From: Bog-473 sp963701955
GTDB lineage: Bacteria; Actinomycetota; Acidimicrobiia; Acidimicrobiales; RAAP-2
Length of the DNA stretch: 64,000 nt
Direction of reading: 5' to 3'
Assembly: GCA_963701955.1 (NCBI GenBank)
Contig: OY969694.1
Location: 2,294,001-2,358,000 of the forward strand
The notes under the pieces are model-generated. The model was not told where the DNA came from, searched no databases, and saw only the letters and a program-made list of their open reading frames with translations. The position numbers and the translations under genes are program-made. Positions 18,865 through 27,823 of this stretch are shown here, in pieces. Numbering within the stretch: the stretch's first letter is position 1; each line of letters opens with the position of its first letter.

Positions 18865-20165
18865 GAAGCAGCGGGCTCTTGGGCTCCTGGGCGGGCGAGG
18901 GTCTCGAGCCCGGCGCCCACCGTGGCGGACATGGTCTGCCGGGGCAGTTCGTCCGGAACGACCGGAGTGGCCACCTCCTCGACCGTCGGCCCGATCTCGT
19001 CGGCAATCTTCTGCAGTCGGTCCAGGTCGAGGTCGTAGACGACGGCGGCATTTCCGGATGTCATCAAGCGCACCTCGTCCTCGGGGACATCGGAGAACAG
19101 CAATCGCAAGCCCACCCGGGAATACGGGAACGAGCCCTCCGTGTGTGGGTAGTCGGCCCCCCACATGAGCTTGTTCACGCCGATCCGATCGCGCAGGGCC
19201 ATGTCGGAGGGGCGCAGGAGTGACGCGCCGAACCAGCAGTTGCGTTGCCAGTACTCACTGGCCGACAGCTCGAGGTTCCGGACCGCTTTGTTGAACACCG
19301 CGTACCCGGCATGCCCTTTGATCCTGCCGACCGTCATCTCGGCGTCCAGCTTTGCGAGCTCCGCAGGCACCCAGGCGATCGAGCTCTCGGTGAAGACGAA
19401 CTTCACGTCCGGGAACCGCTGGAAGACACCGCCCCAGACGAGTTGGGAGAGGCCACGCATGAAGAAGAATTCGATCTCGTGCGCCCCGATCGCCAGGGCC
19501 GGGGGTCCGTGTTCTTGTTCTGACTCTCCCGACGAGGTGGCATGGCGGTGAACCGGGAGGTTCAGCTCGCTGCACACCGCCCAGAACGGATCGAGGCGGG
19601 GCTCATAGATGTTGACCAGCTGCTTCATGTGGTCACCCGGCATGAGGATCCCCGCCAGGCCCACCTCCTTGGCCTTCTTGACCTCGGCGACTGCCTCGTC
19701 GATGTCGTTCAGGAAGACCTGTGCCAGCCCGAGTCGTCGACCGGGCGCCAAGGCACAGAAGTCAGCCAGCCAGCGGTTGTGCGCCTTTATGCCCTCCCAT
19801 CGGTACCGGTACTCTTCGTCGGTGCTCGGGGCCGGAGCGGTGATCACGCCGCTCGGGTAGAAAGGCGGCACGGTGTTGGGGAAGACGACCTCGGCGGCGA
19901 TGCCCTCTTGGTCCATGTGCTTGAGGCGGACATCGCTCTCCCAGCTGTAGGGCGAGACGAACGAGACCCGGCCCATCTTGAGCCCTTCATCCTCAGCGGC
20001 ATCAATCTCGCGGTCGAAGTCCGTCCATGGGTCGTGGAACTCCGCTGCCCACGCATCGAATTCCTCTTGGAACGCCTTGGGCAGGTACGCCTTGTAGTCC
20101 CACAAGTCCGCACCGGCGTGCGCGTCCGACGACACGAGTATGTAGCGAGGTACTCCCTGGCTCAT
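18861..20165 (-). CDS. Amidohydrolase-2 family protein (TIM barrel)
   Basis: A 434-residue metal-dependent hydrolase or decarboxylase of the amidohydrolase_2 family (ACMSD-like). Likely metal ligands are the SSDAHAG segment near residue 12 (Asp-x-His instead of the usual His-x-His), the VHRHA pair and GADYPHTEG near the C-terminus. The ATG at 20165 follows GGAGGAG. It is a close paralogue of the amidohydrolase at 56762-58030: both share DAHAG/DGHAG starts, NRWLADFC and 'MWGADxPHxEG'. Its stop overlaps the start of the TAP hydrolase, so the two may be co-translated. The substrate is unknown. Confidence 0.88.
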   Translation of the reverse strand: MSQGVPRYILVSSDAHAGADLWDYKAYLPKAFQEEFDAWAAEFHDPWTDFDREIDAAEDEGLKMGRVSFVSPYSWESDVRLKHMDQEGIAAEVVFPNTVPPFYPSGVITAPAPSTDEEYRYRWEGIKAHNRWLADFCALAPGRRLGLAQVFLNDIDEAVAEVKKAKEVGLAGILMPGDHMKQLVNIYEPRLDPFWAVCSELNLPVHRHATSSGESEQEHGPPALAIGAHEIEFFFMRGLSQLVWGGVFQRFPDVKFVFTESSIAWVPAELAKLDAEMTVGRIKGHAGYAVFNKAVRNLELSASEYWQRNCWFGASLLRPSDMALRDRIGVNKLMWGADYPHTEGSFPYSRVGLRLLFSDVPEDEVRLMTSGNAAVVYDLDLDRLQKIADEIGPTVEEVATPVVPDELPRQTMSATVGAGLETLARPGAQEPAAS

Positions 20166-20328
20166 GTCTCCTCCTTTGACTCGTTCATCCCAACAATGGC
20201 CCATTCCGCCGAGCCCGGGTACCCAGGCCCCGGCCCAGGCCCTGAGTTCCCAAAAATGAGATGAAAGTGACATTACAGAGTTGACTATCAGGGCCTCGCG
20301 CGTCAATGGTGGCACTAACGTCGGACCT

Positions 20329-20760
20329 GTGGAGATTCGTTTCAACCACATGGAGATCACCTTGCCGAAGGGATCGCTGACCGAGGAATTTCGGGCCGAC
20401 GTGGTCTCGTTCTACGGGGACGTGTACGGATTCACATTCAGCCACGGCGACATGTTCGGCCAGAGCAGCTGCACCATGGGGCTCGACAACGGGTCGTTCA
20501 TCCTGCTCATTGAGGGGGATGCACCGATGACGGCGAATGGATTCGACCATCTCGGGTTCGAACAGGCGTCGCGGGCGGATGTGGACGACACCCTGGCCAA
20601 GGTCAGGCAGTGGAAGGGCAAGGACGACCGGATCCAGTTGAAGGAGTATCCGGACGGCACCCTGGGCGGCAGGGCCTATCACGCCTACTACGTGAAGCAC
20701 CTCCTGCCCATCTGGTTCGACGTGCAATACAGCGAGCCGATCCGGGGGTCTGACAGCTAG
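20329..20760 (+). CDS. VOC-family (glyoxalase-like) protein
   Basis: A 143-residue single-domain vicinal-oxygen-chelate protein: 'FNHMEITLP', 'FYGDVYGFTFSHGD' and a C-terminal 'GRAYHAYYVKHLLPIWFDVQY' are typical. The start is uncertain: GTG at 20329 fits homology, while a TTG at 20281 would add 16 residues; no strong ribosome binding site decides. It is divergent from the amidohydrolase and its TAG shares CTAG with the TAG of the convergent next gene. A role in the same pathway as the flanking amidohydrolases is plausible but inferred. Confidence 0.75.
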   Translation: MEIRFNHMEITLPKGSLTEEFRADVVSFYGDVYGFTFSHGDMFGQSSCTMGLDNGSFILLIEGDAPMTANGFDHLGFEQASRADVDDTLAKVRQWKGKDDRIQLKEYPDGTLGGRAYHAYYVKHLLPIWFDVQYSEPIRGSDS

Positions 20761-21800
20761 TCCTCGACCTCGATGTCGTAGAGCTCCTTCACGTTCGCCG
20801 AGAGGACCGCCCCGAGTTGAGCGCTGTCCAGCCCCGCCAGGGTCTGCTGCGCAACTTCTCGCGAGTGGGGCCAGGTCGACATGCCGTGCGGGTAGTCGTT
20901 GGACCACATCACGTTGCCCGCGCCGATCTGCCCGACCACATGGCGGACCGTCCGATCGGCGAGGAAGGTCGCGTAGACGTGGTCAGCGAAACACTCCGAG
21001 GGAAGACGCGTGAGCCCCACACCGCGGTCGAACCTTCTGAAGAAGAAGTCCCATTGGTCGAGCGCGAACGGGATCCAGCCGACCTCGTTCTCGACCAGCA
21101 CGACTTTGAGCCCAACGTAGCGGTCGAGGGTGCCCGAGAAGACGAGATCGAGGAGCGTGTCCATCACCGAGGACAGGCAGTGGTTCGTGACCCGGAAGAA
21201 CGACACACCACCGCCCACGTCGCCGTCACCCATCGACTCGAAGAGCTCACGGCTGTGGTCGAACCCCGTGATCGCGTGCAAGCTCACCGGGAGTCCCCGA
21301 CGGGCGGCCTCGGCCCAGAAACGGTCGTAGTGATCGCTCGTGAACGGGAGGTCCGGGTGAGGGCTCTGCCAGATCTGCACGCCACGTAAGCCATGCTCGT
21401 CGCACCACCGGACCTCGTCGAGCGCGCGGTCCATGTCGTAGGTGGGGATCAGGCCGACACCGATCAGTCGGTTCGGTGCGACCTCGCAGAAACCGGCCAA
21501 CCATTCGTTGTAACGGCGGAAGCACTCGGCCTGCGCGTCGGGCTCCAGAGTGAACAGCTTCATCGCCAGGGAGGGGTACAGGACCTCGGCGGACACACCG
21601 TCGACCGCCATCTCGGGAACCCTCGCCGCGGCGTCGTACGCCCCCGGCTTCCGCCCGAACGCCGATTCGAGCTTTCCCCAATGATCGGCCGGCAGGACAT
21701 CGGCCCAGAGGGCAGGGTCCTCGATCACGTGTGAATCGGACGAGATGAAGGTCGTACTCGAAAGGTCGAGTTGCGACCTCGGCGGATCCAGGATGCTCAC
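20757..21800 (-). CDS. Amidohydrolase-2 family protein
   Basis: A 347-residue TIM-barrel amidohydrolase of the same broad family as its neighbour but clearly diverged. The N-terminal SSDSHVIEDP and the C-terminal 'MWSNDYPHGMSTWPHS' give the expected metal-site Asp/His residues. 'AEVLYPSLAMKLF' and 'NEWLAGFCEVAPNR' are family landmarks. The GTG at 21800 is preferred because a GGGGGGAG site lies just upstream, rather than the GTG at 21824. A 41-base gap separates it from the N-acyl-amino-acid deacylase-type gene upstream, so they may be co-transcribed. Confidence 0.87.
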   Translation of the reverse strand: MSILDPPRSQLDLSSTTFISSDSHVIEDPALWADVLPADHWGKLESAFGRKPGAYDAAARVPEMAVDGVSAEVLYPSLAMKLFTLEPDAQAECFRRYNEWLAGFCEVAPNRLIGVGLIPTYDMDRALDEVRWCDEHGLRGVQIWQSPHPDLPFTSDHYDRFWAEAARRGLPVSLHAITGFDHSRELFESMGDGDVGGGVSFFRVTNHCLSSVMDTLLDLVFSGTLDRYVGLKVVLVENEVGWIPFALDQWDFFFRRFDRGVGLTRLPSECFADHVYATFLADRTVRHVVGQIGAGNVMWSNDYPHGMSTWPHSREVAQQTLAGLDSAQLGAVLSANVKELYDIEVED

Positions 21801-21841
21801 TCGGCAGCTCCCCCCTCTTGCCACGTCTCTTCGTTCGGCCC

Positions 21842-23527
21842 CTAATTTGGCACCGGCAGGTCGGCGCGCAGCAACTGCCCGGCACGCGCTCCCGTCGGCT
21901 GACCGTCTTTCAAATGTACCTGCCCGTTCACGACAACGGACTTGTACCCACGCGCGGTCTGTACCAGCCGACGGGCTCCACCGGGCAGGTCGAAGGCCAC
22001 GCTCGGCATGTTCGGTCCCACCGTCTCGGGGTCGAAGATGGTGATGTCAGCGGCGAACCCCTCCGCGAGCAACCCCCGGTCACGGAGTCGCCAGATCGCC
22101 GCGGGCCGACGGGTGATCATCTGAATCGCCTCCTCGAGTGTCAGCGCTTGACGCTCTCGTACCCAGAAGGCGAGAAGATGCGACTGAATGGAGGAGTCGA
22201 TGATCTGACCCACGTGGGCCCCCGCGTCAGAGAAGGTCATGGCGGTGTTGGGGTTCCTGAGCATGGCGACGACCTCGTCCTCGCTCTCGTCGCTGAAGAA
22301 TTGCAGGAAGAAGACGTCGAAGTCCTGCTCGAGCGCAAGGTCGATCACGAGCTCGACGGGATCGATGCCGCGACGGTCGGCCAGCTCGCGCACACTGGGG
22401 TTCGGAAGGTACGGCGATGTCATGACTTTGAGCCGGTCGAAGTTCGGTCTCGACGCGTCGGGGCCGAGCGCGTTTCCGTAGTCACCGTGCTTGGCCGCGT
22501 GGACGAGGCGCGCCCGCACCTCTGGGTCCTCGAGCAGCCGACGCTGCACGTCCAGCGGCTTCGTGCGCACCTCCTGCCATTCGGGGAGCCGGTCGAAGAC
22601 GAGCTGGGTCCGGAACGACTGCACCTCTGAGACCCCGCGGGAGTGGGTCAATCCGATCATCTTGCCGCCACGGGCCACGGTGTCGTCGATGAGCCGCGTG
22701 GTCTTTCCGCCGATGACCCCGTACATGACGGGCACACCGGTGGAGAGCGCCAGTTCTTGGAGTCGCCGTTCGTAGTCGGCCATGCCTTCGGGATCCCGGT
22801 GGTGGGCTTCCGCGGCGAGCTGGAAGCCACCCGCACTCTCCCGGGCCATGATCTCGACGAGTGCGACCACCTCGCTCCACGATGCCTGACGGGACGCCAC
22901 CGGGCGGTCGTCGGACGTGGTGTGTCCGGCACTGCGCGACGTGGTGAACCCGACCGCTCCCGCCCGGAGGGCATCGCGGAGTTCCTGCCCCATGACCTCG
23001 AGGTCGTGATCGGTCGCGGTCTCGCTGAAGGCCCGTTCACCCATTGCCCATGTGCGCAGTGCCGAGTGCCCGATTGAGCCTGCATGGTTGAGGCCCTTCG
23101 GGGTGGCCTCGACGGCATCGAGATACTCCCGATAGGTGGACCAGGTCCAGTCGATGCCCTCCGCCATCGCCGCGGCCGAAATGTCCTCGGCCCGCTCGAG
23201 GTTGCGCACCACGAGCGCCCGTTCGTCGACCCGGGCCGGCGCCAGGGTGAATCCGCAGTTCCCCATCACGACGGTGGTGACCCCGTGCCAACACGAGGAC
23301 GTACCCAGCTCGTCCCAGAACACCTGCGCGTCCATGTGCGTGTGGGCATCCACGAACCCCGGAGCCACCACGTGACCCTCGGCGTCGATCTCTTCGCGAC
23401 CGGATCCCTCGAGGTCGCCGACTGCGGCGATACGGTCGCCCACCACCGCGACATCGGCCCTTCGACGAGCGGCGCCCGATCCATCGATCACCGTGCCGTT
23501 GCGCACGACGAGGTCGTAGATCGTCAT
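21842..23527 (-). CDS. N-acyl-D-amino-acid deacylase-type amidohydrolase
   Basis: A 561-residue enzyme of the D-aminoacylase/dihydroorotase-like amidohydrolase branch. Metal-site residues match the family: HTH within VDAHTHMDA (62-64), the bridging Cys91 in GNCGF, later His residues in AAEAHHRD and LTHSRG, and the catalytic Asp in FSDAGAHVG. A typical N-terminal beta-sandwich (YDLVVRNGTVIDGSG) and a C-terminal one (GFAADITIFDPETV) frame the barrel. It would hydrolyse N-acyl amino acids or a related amide; the exact substrate is unknown. It is the first gene of a likely two-gene leftward unit. Confidence 0.9.
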   Translation of the reverse strand: MTIYDLVVRNGTVIDGSGAARRRADVAVVGDRIAAVGDLEGSGREEIDAEGHVVAPGFVDAHTHMDAQVFWDELGTSSCWHGVTTVVMGNCGFTLAPARVDERALVVRNLERAEDISAAAMAEGIDWTWSTYREYLDAVEATPKGLNHAGSIGHSALRTWAMGERAFSETATDHDLEVMGQELRDALRAGAVGFTTSRSAGHTTSDDRPVASRQASWSEVVALVEIMARESAGGFQLAAEAHHRDPEGMADYERRLQELALSTGVPVMYGVIGGKTTRLIDDTVARGGKMIGLTHSRGVSEVQSFRTQLVFDRLPEWQEVRTKPLDVQRRLLEDPEVRARLVHAAKHGDYGNALGPDASRPNFDRLKVMTSPYLPNPSVRELADRRGIDPVELVIDLALEQDFDVFFLQFFSDESEDEVVAMLRNPNTAMTFSDAGAHVGQIIDSSIQSHLLAFWVRERQALTLEEAIQMITRRPAAIWRLRDRGLLAEGFAADITIFDPETVGPNMPSVAFDLPGGARRLVQTARGYKSVVVNGQVHLKDGQPTGARAGQLLRADLPVPN

Positions 23528-23596
23528 CGCTCACCCCCACTCATGACGTCAGGGTATCTGAGCCACACGCTGGTGTCTCGAGGCATTCCCCACACC

Positions 23597-24433
23597 CTAT
23601 GACCGCCTCAGACTTGTCGCTTCGAACGTCACGACCATGTCGTCGAGAGGAAGCACCACCTCGGGGCGAACGAACCGATGGGCATCTGCCGTCAGGCGCA
23701 CCGCGGTTCCCCAGGCCGTGAATCCCACGGCATGGTGAGCGAAGCGCAGTGGCCCCTCGGTGACCTTGACCGCCACGATGCCCTGCCCTCCGGCGTCCAG
23801 AGCGGAGCGCTGCATCCGCTCCATCGCAGACTCACGCGCCGAGTACATGGCCTCGGTGAAGTTGGTGAGCTCGACGTTCTGCGTCTTCTGCTTCAGTGTG
23901 TCCCCGGCCGATCGGCGGGGCGCATAGACGAAACTGGCCCCGAAGGCCAACCCGACGGGCATCCAACCGGCACTGTCGAGCAGCGTGAAATCGCGAGCCG
24001 AGAGGTCCGACACGAACACCGAGGAAGGTTTCGAAGCTCCGCCGAGCGGACGAATTGCCGTGCCGATCAGTTCGACGTCGATGTGATGCGTGTGCACCTC
24101 GACCTCGACGCGAACGCCGACGACACCATGGCCCTCCACCTTGGTGCACTCGCCCTTGAGCCGCGCCGAGGCATTCCCGACGGCTGTGTTGTGCGCCGCC
24201 GAGGCAACGGAGATCTGCCCCTGTCCCCAGTTCCAGACCCCGACAGGCACCGAGACCACCGATACCCCGCAGACGAGATCGACCGGCTCCCATCCGGCGC
24301 CATGGAGGAGGAGCGCTTCGTCGATGGACAGGTCCGACGTGACGGCACGGGATCGACCCGGCGGTGGCGATCCGGCAAGGGATTCAGCTCCCCTGAGCAT
24401 CTCCGCTCTCACGTCGAGCGGGCTGGCGGTCAT
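23597..24433 (-). CDS. YbjQ-like protein C (two YbjQ-like domains)
   Basis: A 278-residue protein with two copies of a unit joining a 'SDLS..(D/E)xxLL...GW.PV.L..G' lead segment to a YbjQ/UPF0145 (DUF74)-type domain. The second copy contains 'TEAMYSARESAMERMQRSA' and 'GGQGIVAVKVTE', typical of YbjQ. YbjQ-family proteins are annotated heavy-metal-binding, but their function is not established. The ATG at 24433 overlaps the stop of the preceding gene (ATGA). It is the last gene of the four-gene cassette. Confidence 0.75.
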   Translation of the reverse strand: MTASPLDVRAEMLRGAESLAGSPPPGRSRAVTSDLSIDEALLLHGAGWEPVDLVCGVSVVSVPVGVWNWGQGQISVASAAHNTAVGNASARLKGECTKVEGHGVVGVRVEVEVHTHHIDVELIGTAIRPLGGASKPSSVFVSDLSARDFTLLDSAGWMPVGLAFGASFVYAPRRSAGDTLKQKTQNVELTNFTEAMYSARESAMERMQRSALDAGGQGIVAVKVTEGPLRFAHHAVGFTAWGTAVRLTADAHRFVRPEVVLPLDDMVVTFEATSLRRS

Positions 24434-25335
24434 GTGAGGCGCACGGTGGGTCGTGGCGGCTCCACGACATCGAATTCCTTGAACCGACGCATCCGATTTC
24501 CACGCAACGTGCAGTCGATCACCTCGTCGCCCTGCGCCAACTCCTTGGTGACCACCTCGATCCGGGCGCCGTGCAGCATGTCCCCGGAGAGCTGCCGGCG
24601 GGCGTCCTTCCGGGCCAGTTGCCGCACCGCCGTGTGCGCCTTGCTGACCTGCTCGATCTCGTATGGCGAGGTTGGCCCACCCCATACCCCGCTCCCTTCC
24701 ATCAGGTACTCGGTGATGCAGTAGGCCCACACCCTCACCGATGCCATGGCGGCCACCACGGCCACGGGCATGAAGCCGGCCTCAATCGACTTGGTCAGCC
24801 GCTGGCCGGCCAGGTAGGTCGTCCACGGCACGCCTCCAGCGGGAGCTGGTCCATCCTCGACCCGGATGGCTGTGCCCACGAGATGGAACTCCGTGGTGCC
24901 GGTGTCCGCCAATGGCATGACGCGGTCGGCCACGCCGACGATGCCGTGGGCGCCGATCGACTCGGCCTCCTGCAGCATCCGGTCGTAGGCGGACCGGTAT
25001 CCCGACGACCAGGCAGACTCGACCCAGACCTGTTCGAGGTTCTGGCCCCAGGACCGGTGCTCGTTCGAGACGAATCCGTGGGGACAACGGTAGGTCTCGC
25101 TGTAGCCGTCACTGCCCTGCCCGCCGTATGTGGACGGGTTCATTCCACGCCCGAACCCGGACCCCGGCCCATACCAGCCCCACTGCATGACGCAGAAGCC
25201 TTGTACCAGTCCGACCGGTTGGAGGCCGAGATCGACACATGCGGCGAAGTCGGGTACCGACAACCCCGAGGAGAAGGCGGGCGCTTCGAGGCGCCGAACT
25301 GCTGCCTCGGGAAGGCCGTCGGCGTTGTCGCCCAT
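24430..25335 (-). CDS. YbjQ-like protein B (two YbjQ-like domains)
   Basis: A 301-residue protein related to its neighbours. The first half has 'SSGLSVPDFAACVDLGLQPVGLVQGFCV' followed by a Gly/Tyr/Trp-rich insertion and the YbjQ-type helix-strand pattern ('AYDRMLQEAESIGAHGIVGVAD'). The second half repeats the lead segment (YLAGQRLTKSIEAGFMPVAV) but its YbjQ-type end is more diverged. No signal peptide or clear metal motif is visible. Its ATG shares one base with the previous stop (TGATG) and its stop overlaps the next start, so translation is coupled on both sides. Confidence 0.72.
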   Translation of the reverse strand: MGDNADGLPEAAVRRLEAPAFSSGLSVPDFAACVDLGLQPVGLVQGFCVMQWGWYGPGSGFGRGMNPSTYGGQGSDGYSETYRCPHGFVSNEHRSWGQNLEQVWVESAWSSGYRSAYDRMLQEAESIGAHGIVGVADRVMPLADTGTTEFHLVGTAIRVEDGPAPAGGVPWTTYLAGQRLTKSIEAGFMPVAVVAAMASVRVWAYCITEYLMEGSGVWGGPTSPYEIEQVSKAHTAVRQLARKDARRQLSGDMLHGARIEVVTKELAQGDEVIDCTLRGNRMRRFKEFDVVEPPRPTVRLT

Positions 25336-26129
25336 CAGTTGTCGAGCGAGATGATCGTGATCGGCTTCGGGAGCGTGACGTCGCCCGTCGTCCTGGTGAC
25401 GGCCGTACCCAACGCGAGGAATTCAATGGTGTGCGATCCCCACTGGTGCGACTTCTCCTCCAGACGCACTCCGACGATCCCGTTGGCCTTGAGCCGGTTT
25501 GCCTCATCTTGCATTCGGGTCATAGCCAACTCCCGGGCTTCGTACAGCGCCTGGGTGAAATTCGGGAGCTCCGCGTTCTGGCCCATCGAGCCCAGCGCCT
25601 GGGTGAGTTTGCGGTGGGCGATGTGGTAGACGCACGTGCCCATGACCAACCCCTGCGGGGTATGGCCCGTCTGCATGAGCGTCCAGAAATCCTGCCCGGA
25701 GAGATCGGAGGTGAACGGTTTCCCGTCGGCGTTCCGATACGAGGTGCCGTCCTCGGCCTTCACGGCGGTTCCGAAGGCGATGAACTCGGCCGAGTCGTTG
25801 CCCCACTCGTAGTAGTTGACGTCGAGCCGTACGCCGACCACCCCGTCCGCGCCGAGCTCTTCGGCCTCCTCCTCCATGCGGTTCATGGCCAATTCACGCG
25901 CCGTGTACATGGCCTCGGTCAGCTTGGCGAGCTCTTGGCTCTCTCCCCACCTCCGCGTCTGGAGTCCGATGTGGTAGATCGACGAGCCCATGACGAAGCC
26001 GAGGGGGTGGAACCCGGCCTCCTTGACGAGGAGGAACTCGTTGACCGACAGGTCCGATGTGAAGAGCCCGTGCTCGAGCTCTTCCAGTCGGTGCGTCGCG
26101 TCCTTGGGCAAGTCCTGAGGCTGGGTCAT
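25335..26129 (-). CDS. YbjQ-like protein A (two YbjQ-like domains)
   Basis: A 264-residue protein with the clearest double architecture of the cassette. Copy one has FTSDLSVNEFLLVKEAGFHP then TEAMYTARELAMNRM and ELGADGVVGVRLDV; copy two has FTSDLSGQDFWTLMQTGHTP then TQALYEARELAMTRM and LKANGIVGVRLEEK. Both match E. coli YbjQ's 'ELRKAREIAFEEL...ALGADAVVG' region. It likely forms oligomers as single-domain YbjQ does. The ATG at 26129 overlaps the stop of the small upstream gene (ATGA). Confidence 0.82.
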   Translation of the reverse strand: MTQPQDLPKDATHRLEELEHGLFTSDLSVNEFLLVKEAGFHPLGFVMGSSIYHIGLQTRRWGESQELAKLTEAMYTARELAMNRMEEEAEELGADGVVGVRLDVNYYEWGNDSAEFIAFGTAVKAEDGTSYRNADGKPFTSDLSGQDFWTLMQTGHTPQGLVMGTCVYHIAHRKLTQALGSMGQNAELPNFTQALYEARELAMTRMQDEANRLKANGIVGVRLEEKSHQWGSHTIEFLALGTAVTRTTGDVTLPKPITIISLDN

Positions 26130-26539
26130 GACGACCCTCCGATCACGATGTTCTCGAGAGCGACCCGCGTCTCCTCGCTGTGCGCGGCTTCGTTGTGCAA
26201 CATGGTGAGGAGACGGGTGATCCAGGCGTCCATGCCGACCTGCTCGCTTCTGATCCGAATGCCGCCCGATGCATGGCCGATGCTGCACCGCACCACGGCG
26301 CCTTCGACGTCGGCCCGCAGCGTGTCGTCACCAAGGTTGATCTCCACGGACCTGATCTCATCGGACTTCCTGAAGCGGCCACCGGCACGCTCGACCCTGA
26401 TCCGACTTCCAAGCACCTCGGCAAGTTGCGTCACGAGCAATTTCAGCAGAATGCGAGAGTCGGTGTTGTTGGACTGCAACGACGAGACGGCCAGGGAGAG
26501 ATCAAAGGCGTCGCTCCGGTCGTCGCCAACCGGTTCCAT
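26126..26539 (-). CDS. Small unknown protein heading the YbjQ-like cassette
   Basis: A 137-residue soluble protein that I do not recognise. The sequence reads as an alpha/beta domain: a helical N-terminus (LAVSSLQSNNTDSRILLKLL), then strands (IRVERAGGRFRKSDEIRSVE) and a C-terminal helical part ending VALENIVIGGSS. There is no signal peptide, membrane segment or cysteine pair. The ATG at 26539 is preferred because GAGGAAAG precedes it; an upstream ATG at 26554 is possible. Its ATGA overlap with the first YbjQ-like gene suggests a stoichiometric partner. Confidence 0.7.
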   Translation of the reverse strand: MEPVGDDRSDAFDLSLAVSSLQSNNTDSRILLKLLVTQLAEVLGSRIRVERAGGRFRKSDEIRSVEINLGDDTLRADVEGAVVRCSIGHASGGIRIRSEQVGMDAWITRLLTMLHNEAAHSEETRVALENIVIGGSS

Positions 26540-26586
26540 GGTCACTTTCCTCATCGTAGCCGTTGACCAGGGAGAAATCGCCGGGC

Positions 26587-27715
26587 TCAGGACCTCGGTC
26601 GGCAGTACTCTCCGAAGCGGTCGAGGTACTCGGAGAAGGCCTCGCGGATCTGGTCGTCGGTCAGACCGAACTCCTCCGGTGCGTATCGGTGCTCACCGCG
26701 CGGCCCGGCTTCTTTGCCGCTGCTCCAGTCGACCATGGCCGCCCGCACATCGTCGGTGAGGTCGATCCCCGCGAAGTCATAGATCCGTTGTGCAATCCCG
26801 AGGGGACGGGCGCGGAGCTCCGGTTGCCCGACGTCGACGAACCGGTCCTCTCCGATCTCGCGCGCGTGCGGCCATGCCTCGCGTCGCCGCTTCGAGCATG
26901 TGCTCGAGGATCTCGCGCCCGAACTGAGCGGGATCGGGGTCGAAGTCCGGGAGCCGCATTCTGGTGTGCTCCACGATGACGCTGCACGCGGAGGGGATCA
27001 CCTTCACCGGGTCGCGGTGGGTGACGACGAACTTCGCGCTGGGGTAGTAGGCCGCGAGCGGCGGCAGGAAATACATGTAGTCGGGGCTCTTGAGAAGCCA
27101 CCGGTACGGTGGCCGGTGCGACTGGAGCATCCGCAGGACACGCTCGTGGTAGGGAAACGCACTGGTGTGGTCCGCGTCGCGCCAGTAGCGCGCGTGGGTC
27201 GTCAGTCCCATGGTCATTCCGTCGTCGTGGAACGACAGCTCGTGGATCTTGCGGTCTTCGGTGTGCTGGTCGACGGTGACGATGTGCCTGGCATTGGCCT
27301 GGACCGATTTCGGCCGCCGCGGGTCGTTGAGCTCCGTCGCCAGATCGGGTGGGGGAACCGGATCTTCAATCTCCCACTTGCGCAGCGTGCGGAAGCGAGG
27401 GTCGACCGCCAGGAGGTAGTGGGTCGCCGTCGTGCCGGATCGACCGGTCCCGATCACGATCAGGAGATCTTCGAGCTCGTTGGCGGCGGCCTCGTCGCCG
27501 TGTGCTGCGTACCACTCCTCGATGCGCAGTCGATTGACCAGGCGAGTGACCACGATCTCCTCGATCCGAGCGACTGCGTCGTGGTCGTCGCCGACATCCT
27601 CGGGAACCGCCGCGATGAGGTGCTCGAAACCCGGCTGCCACCCGTCGGGTCCGAAATCGGAGAGCCCGGTACGCTGACGAGCACGGTCCAGAAGTTCATC
27701 GGGGGTGGTGATCAT
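26587..27715 (-). CDS. Sulfotransferase family protein, +1 frameshift in 3' third
   Basis: A protein of about 375 residues that would transfer sulfate from PAPS to a small molecule or lipid. The 5'-phosphosulfate loop is VIGTGRSGTTATHYLL (about 87-102) and the 3'-phosphate region is near VVTHRDPVKVIPS. The literal frame ends at 26777 in Arg/Pro-rich nonsense. An extra base within the alternating GC run near 26895 explains it: the +1 frame continues EIGEDRFVDV, IYDFAGIDLTDD and RFGEYCRPRS to the TGA at 26587, as in related sulfotransferases. The ATG at 27715 follows a GGAG site. It is divergent from the DUF1214 gene. Confidence 0.82.
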
Positions 27716-27823
27716 CGCTCCTTCCAGGTTCAGCACTGCTGGTGTGCGAGCGGGTCGGACGTTAACATCCGCCGCGGTCCAAGGCCAGGTCGCGACGATG
27801 AACGTGGGAGTGAGCTGAAGCAG

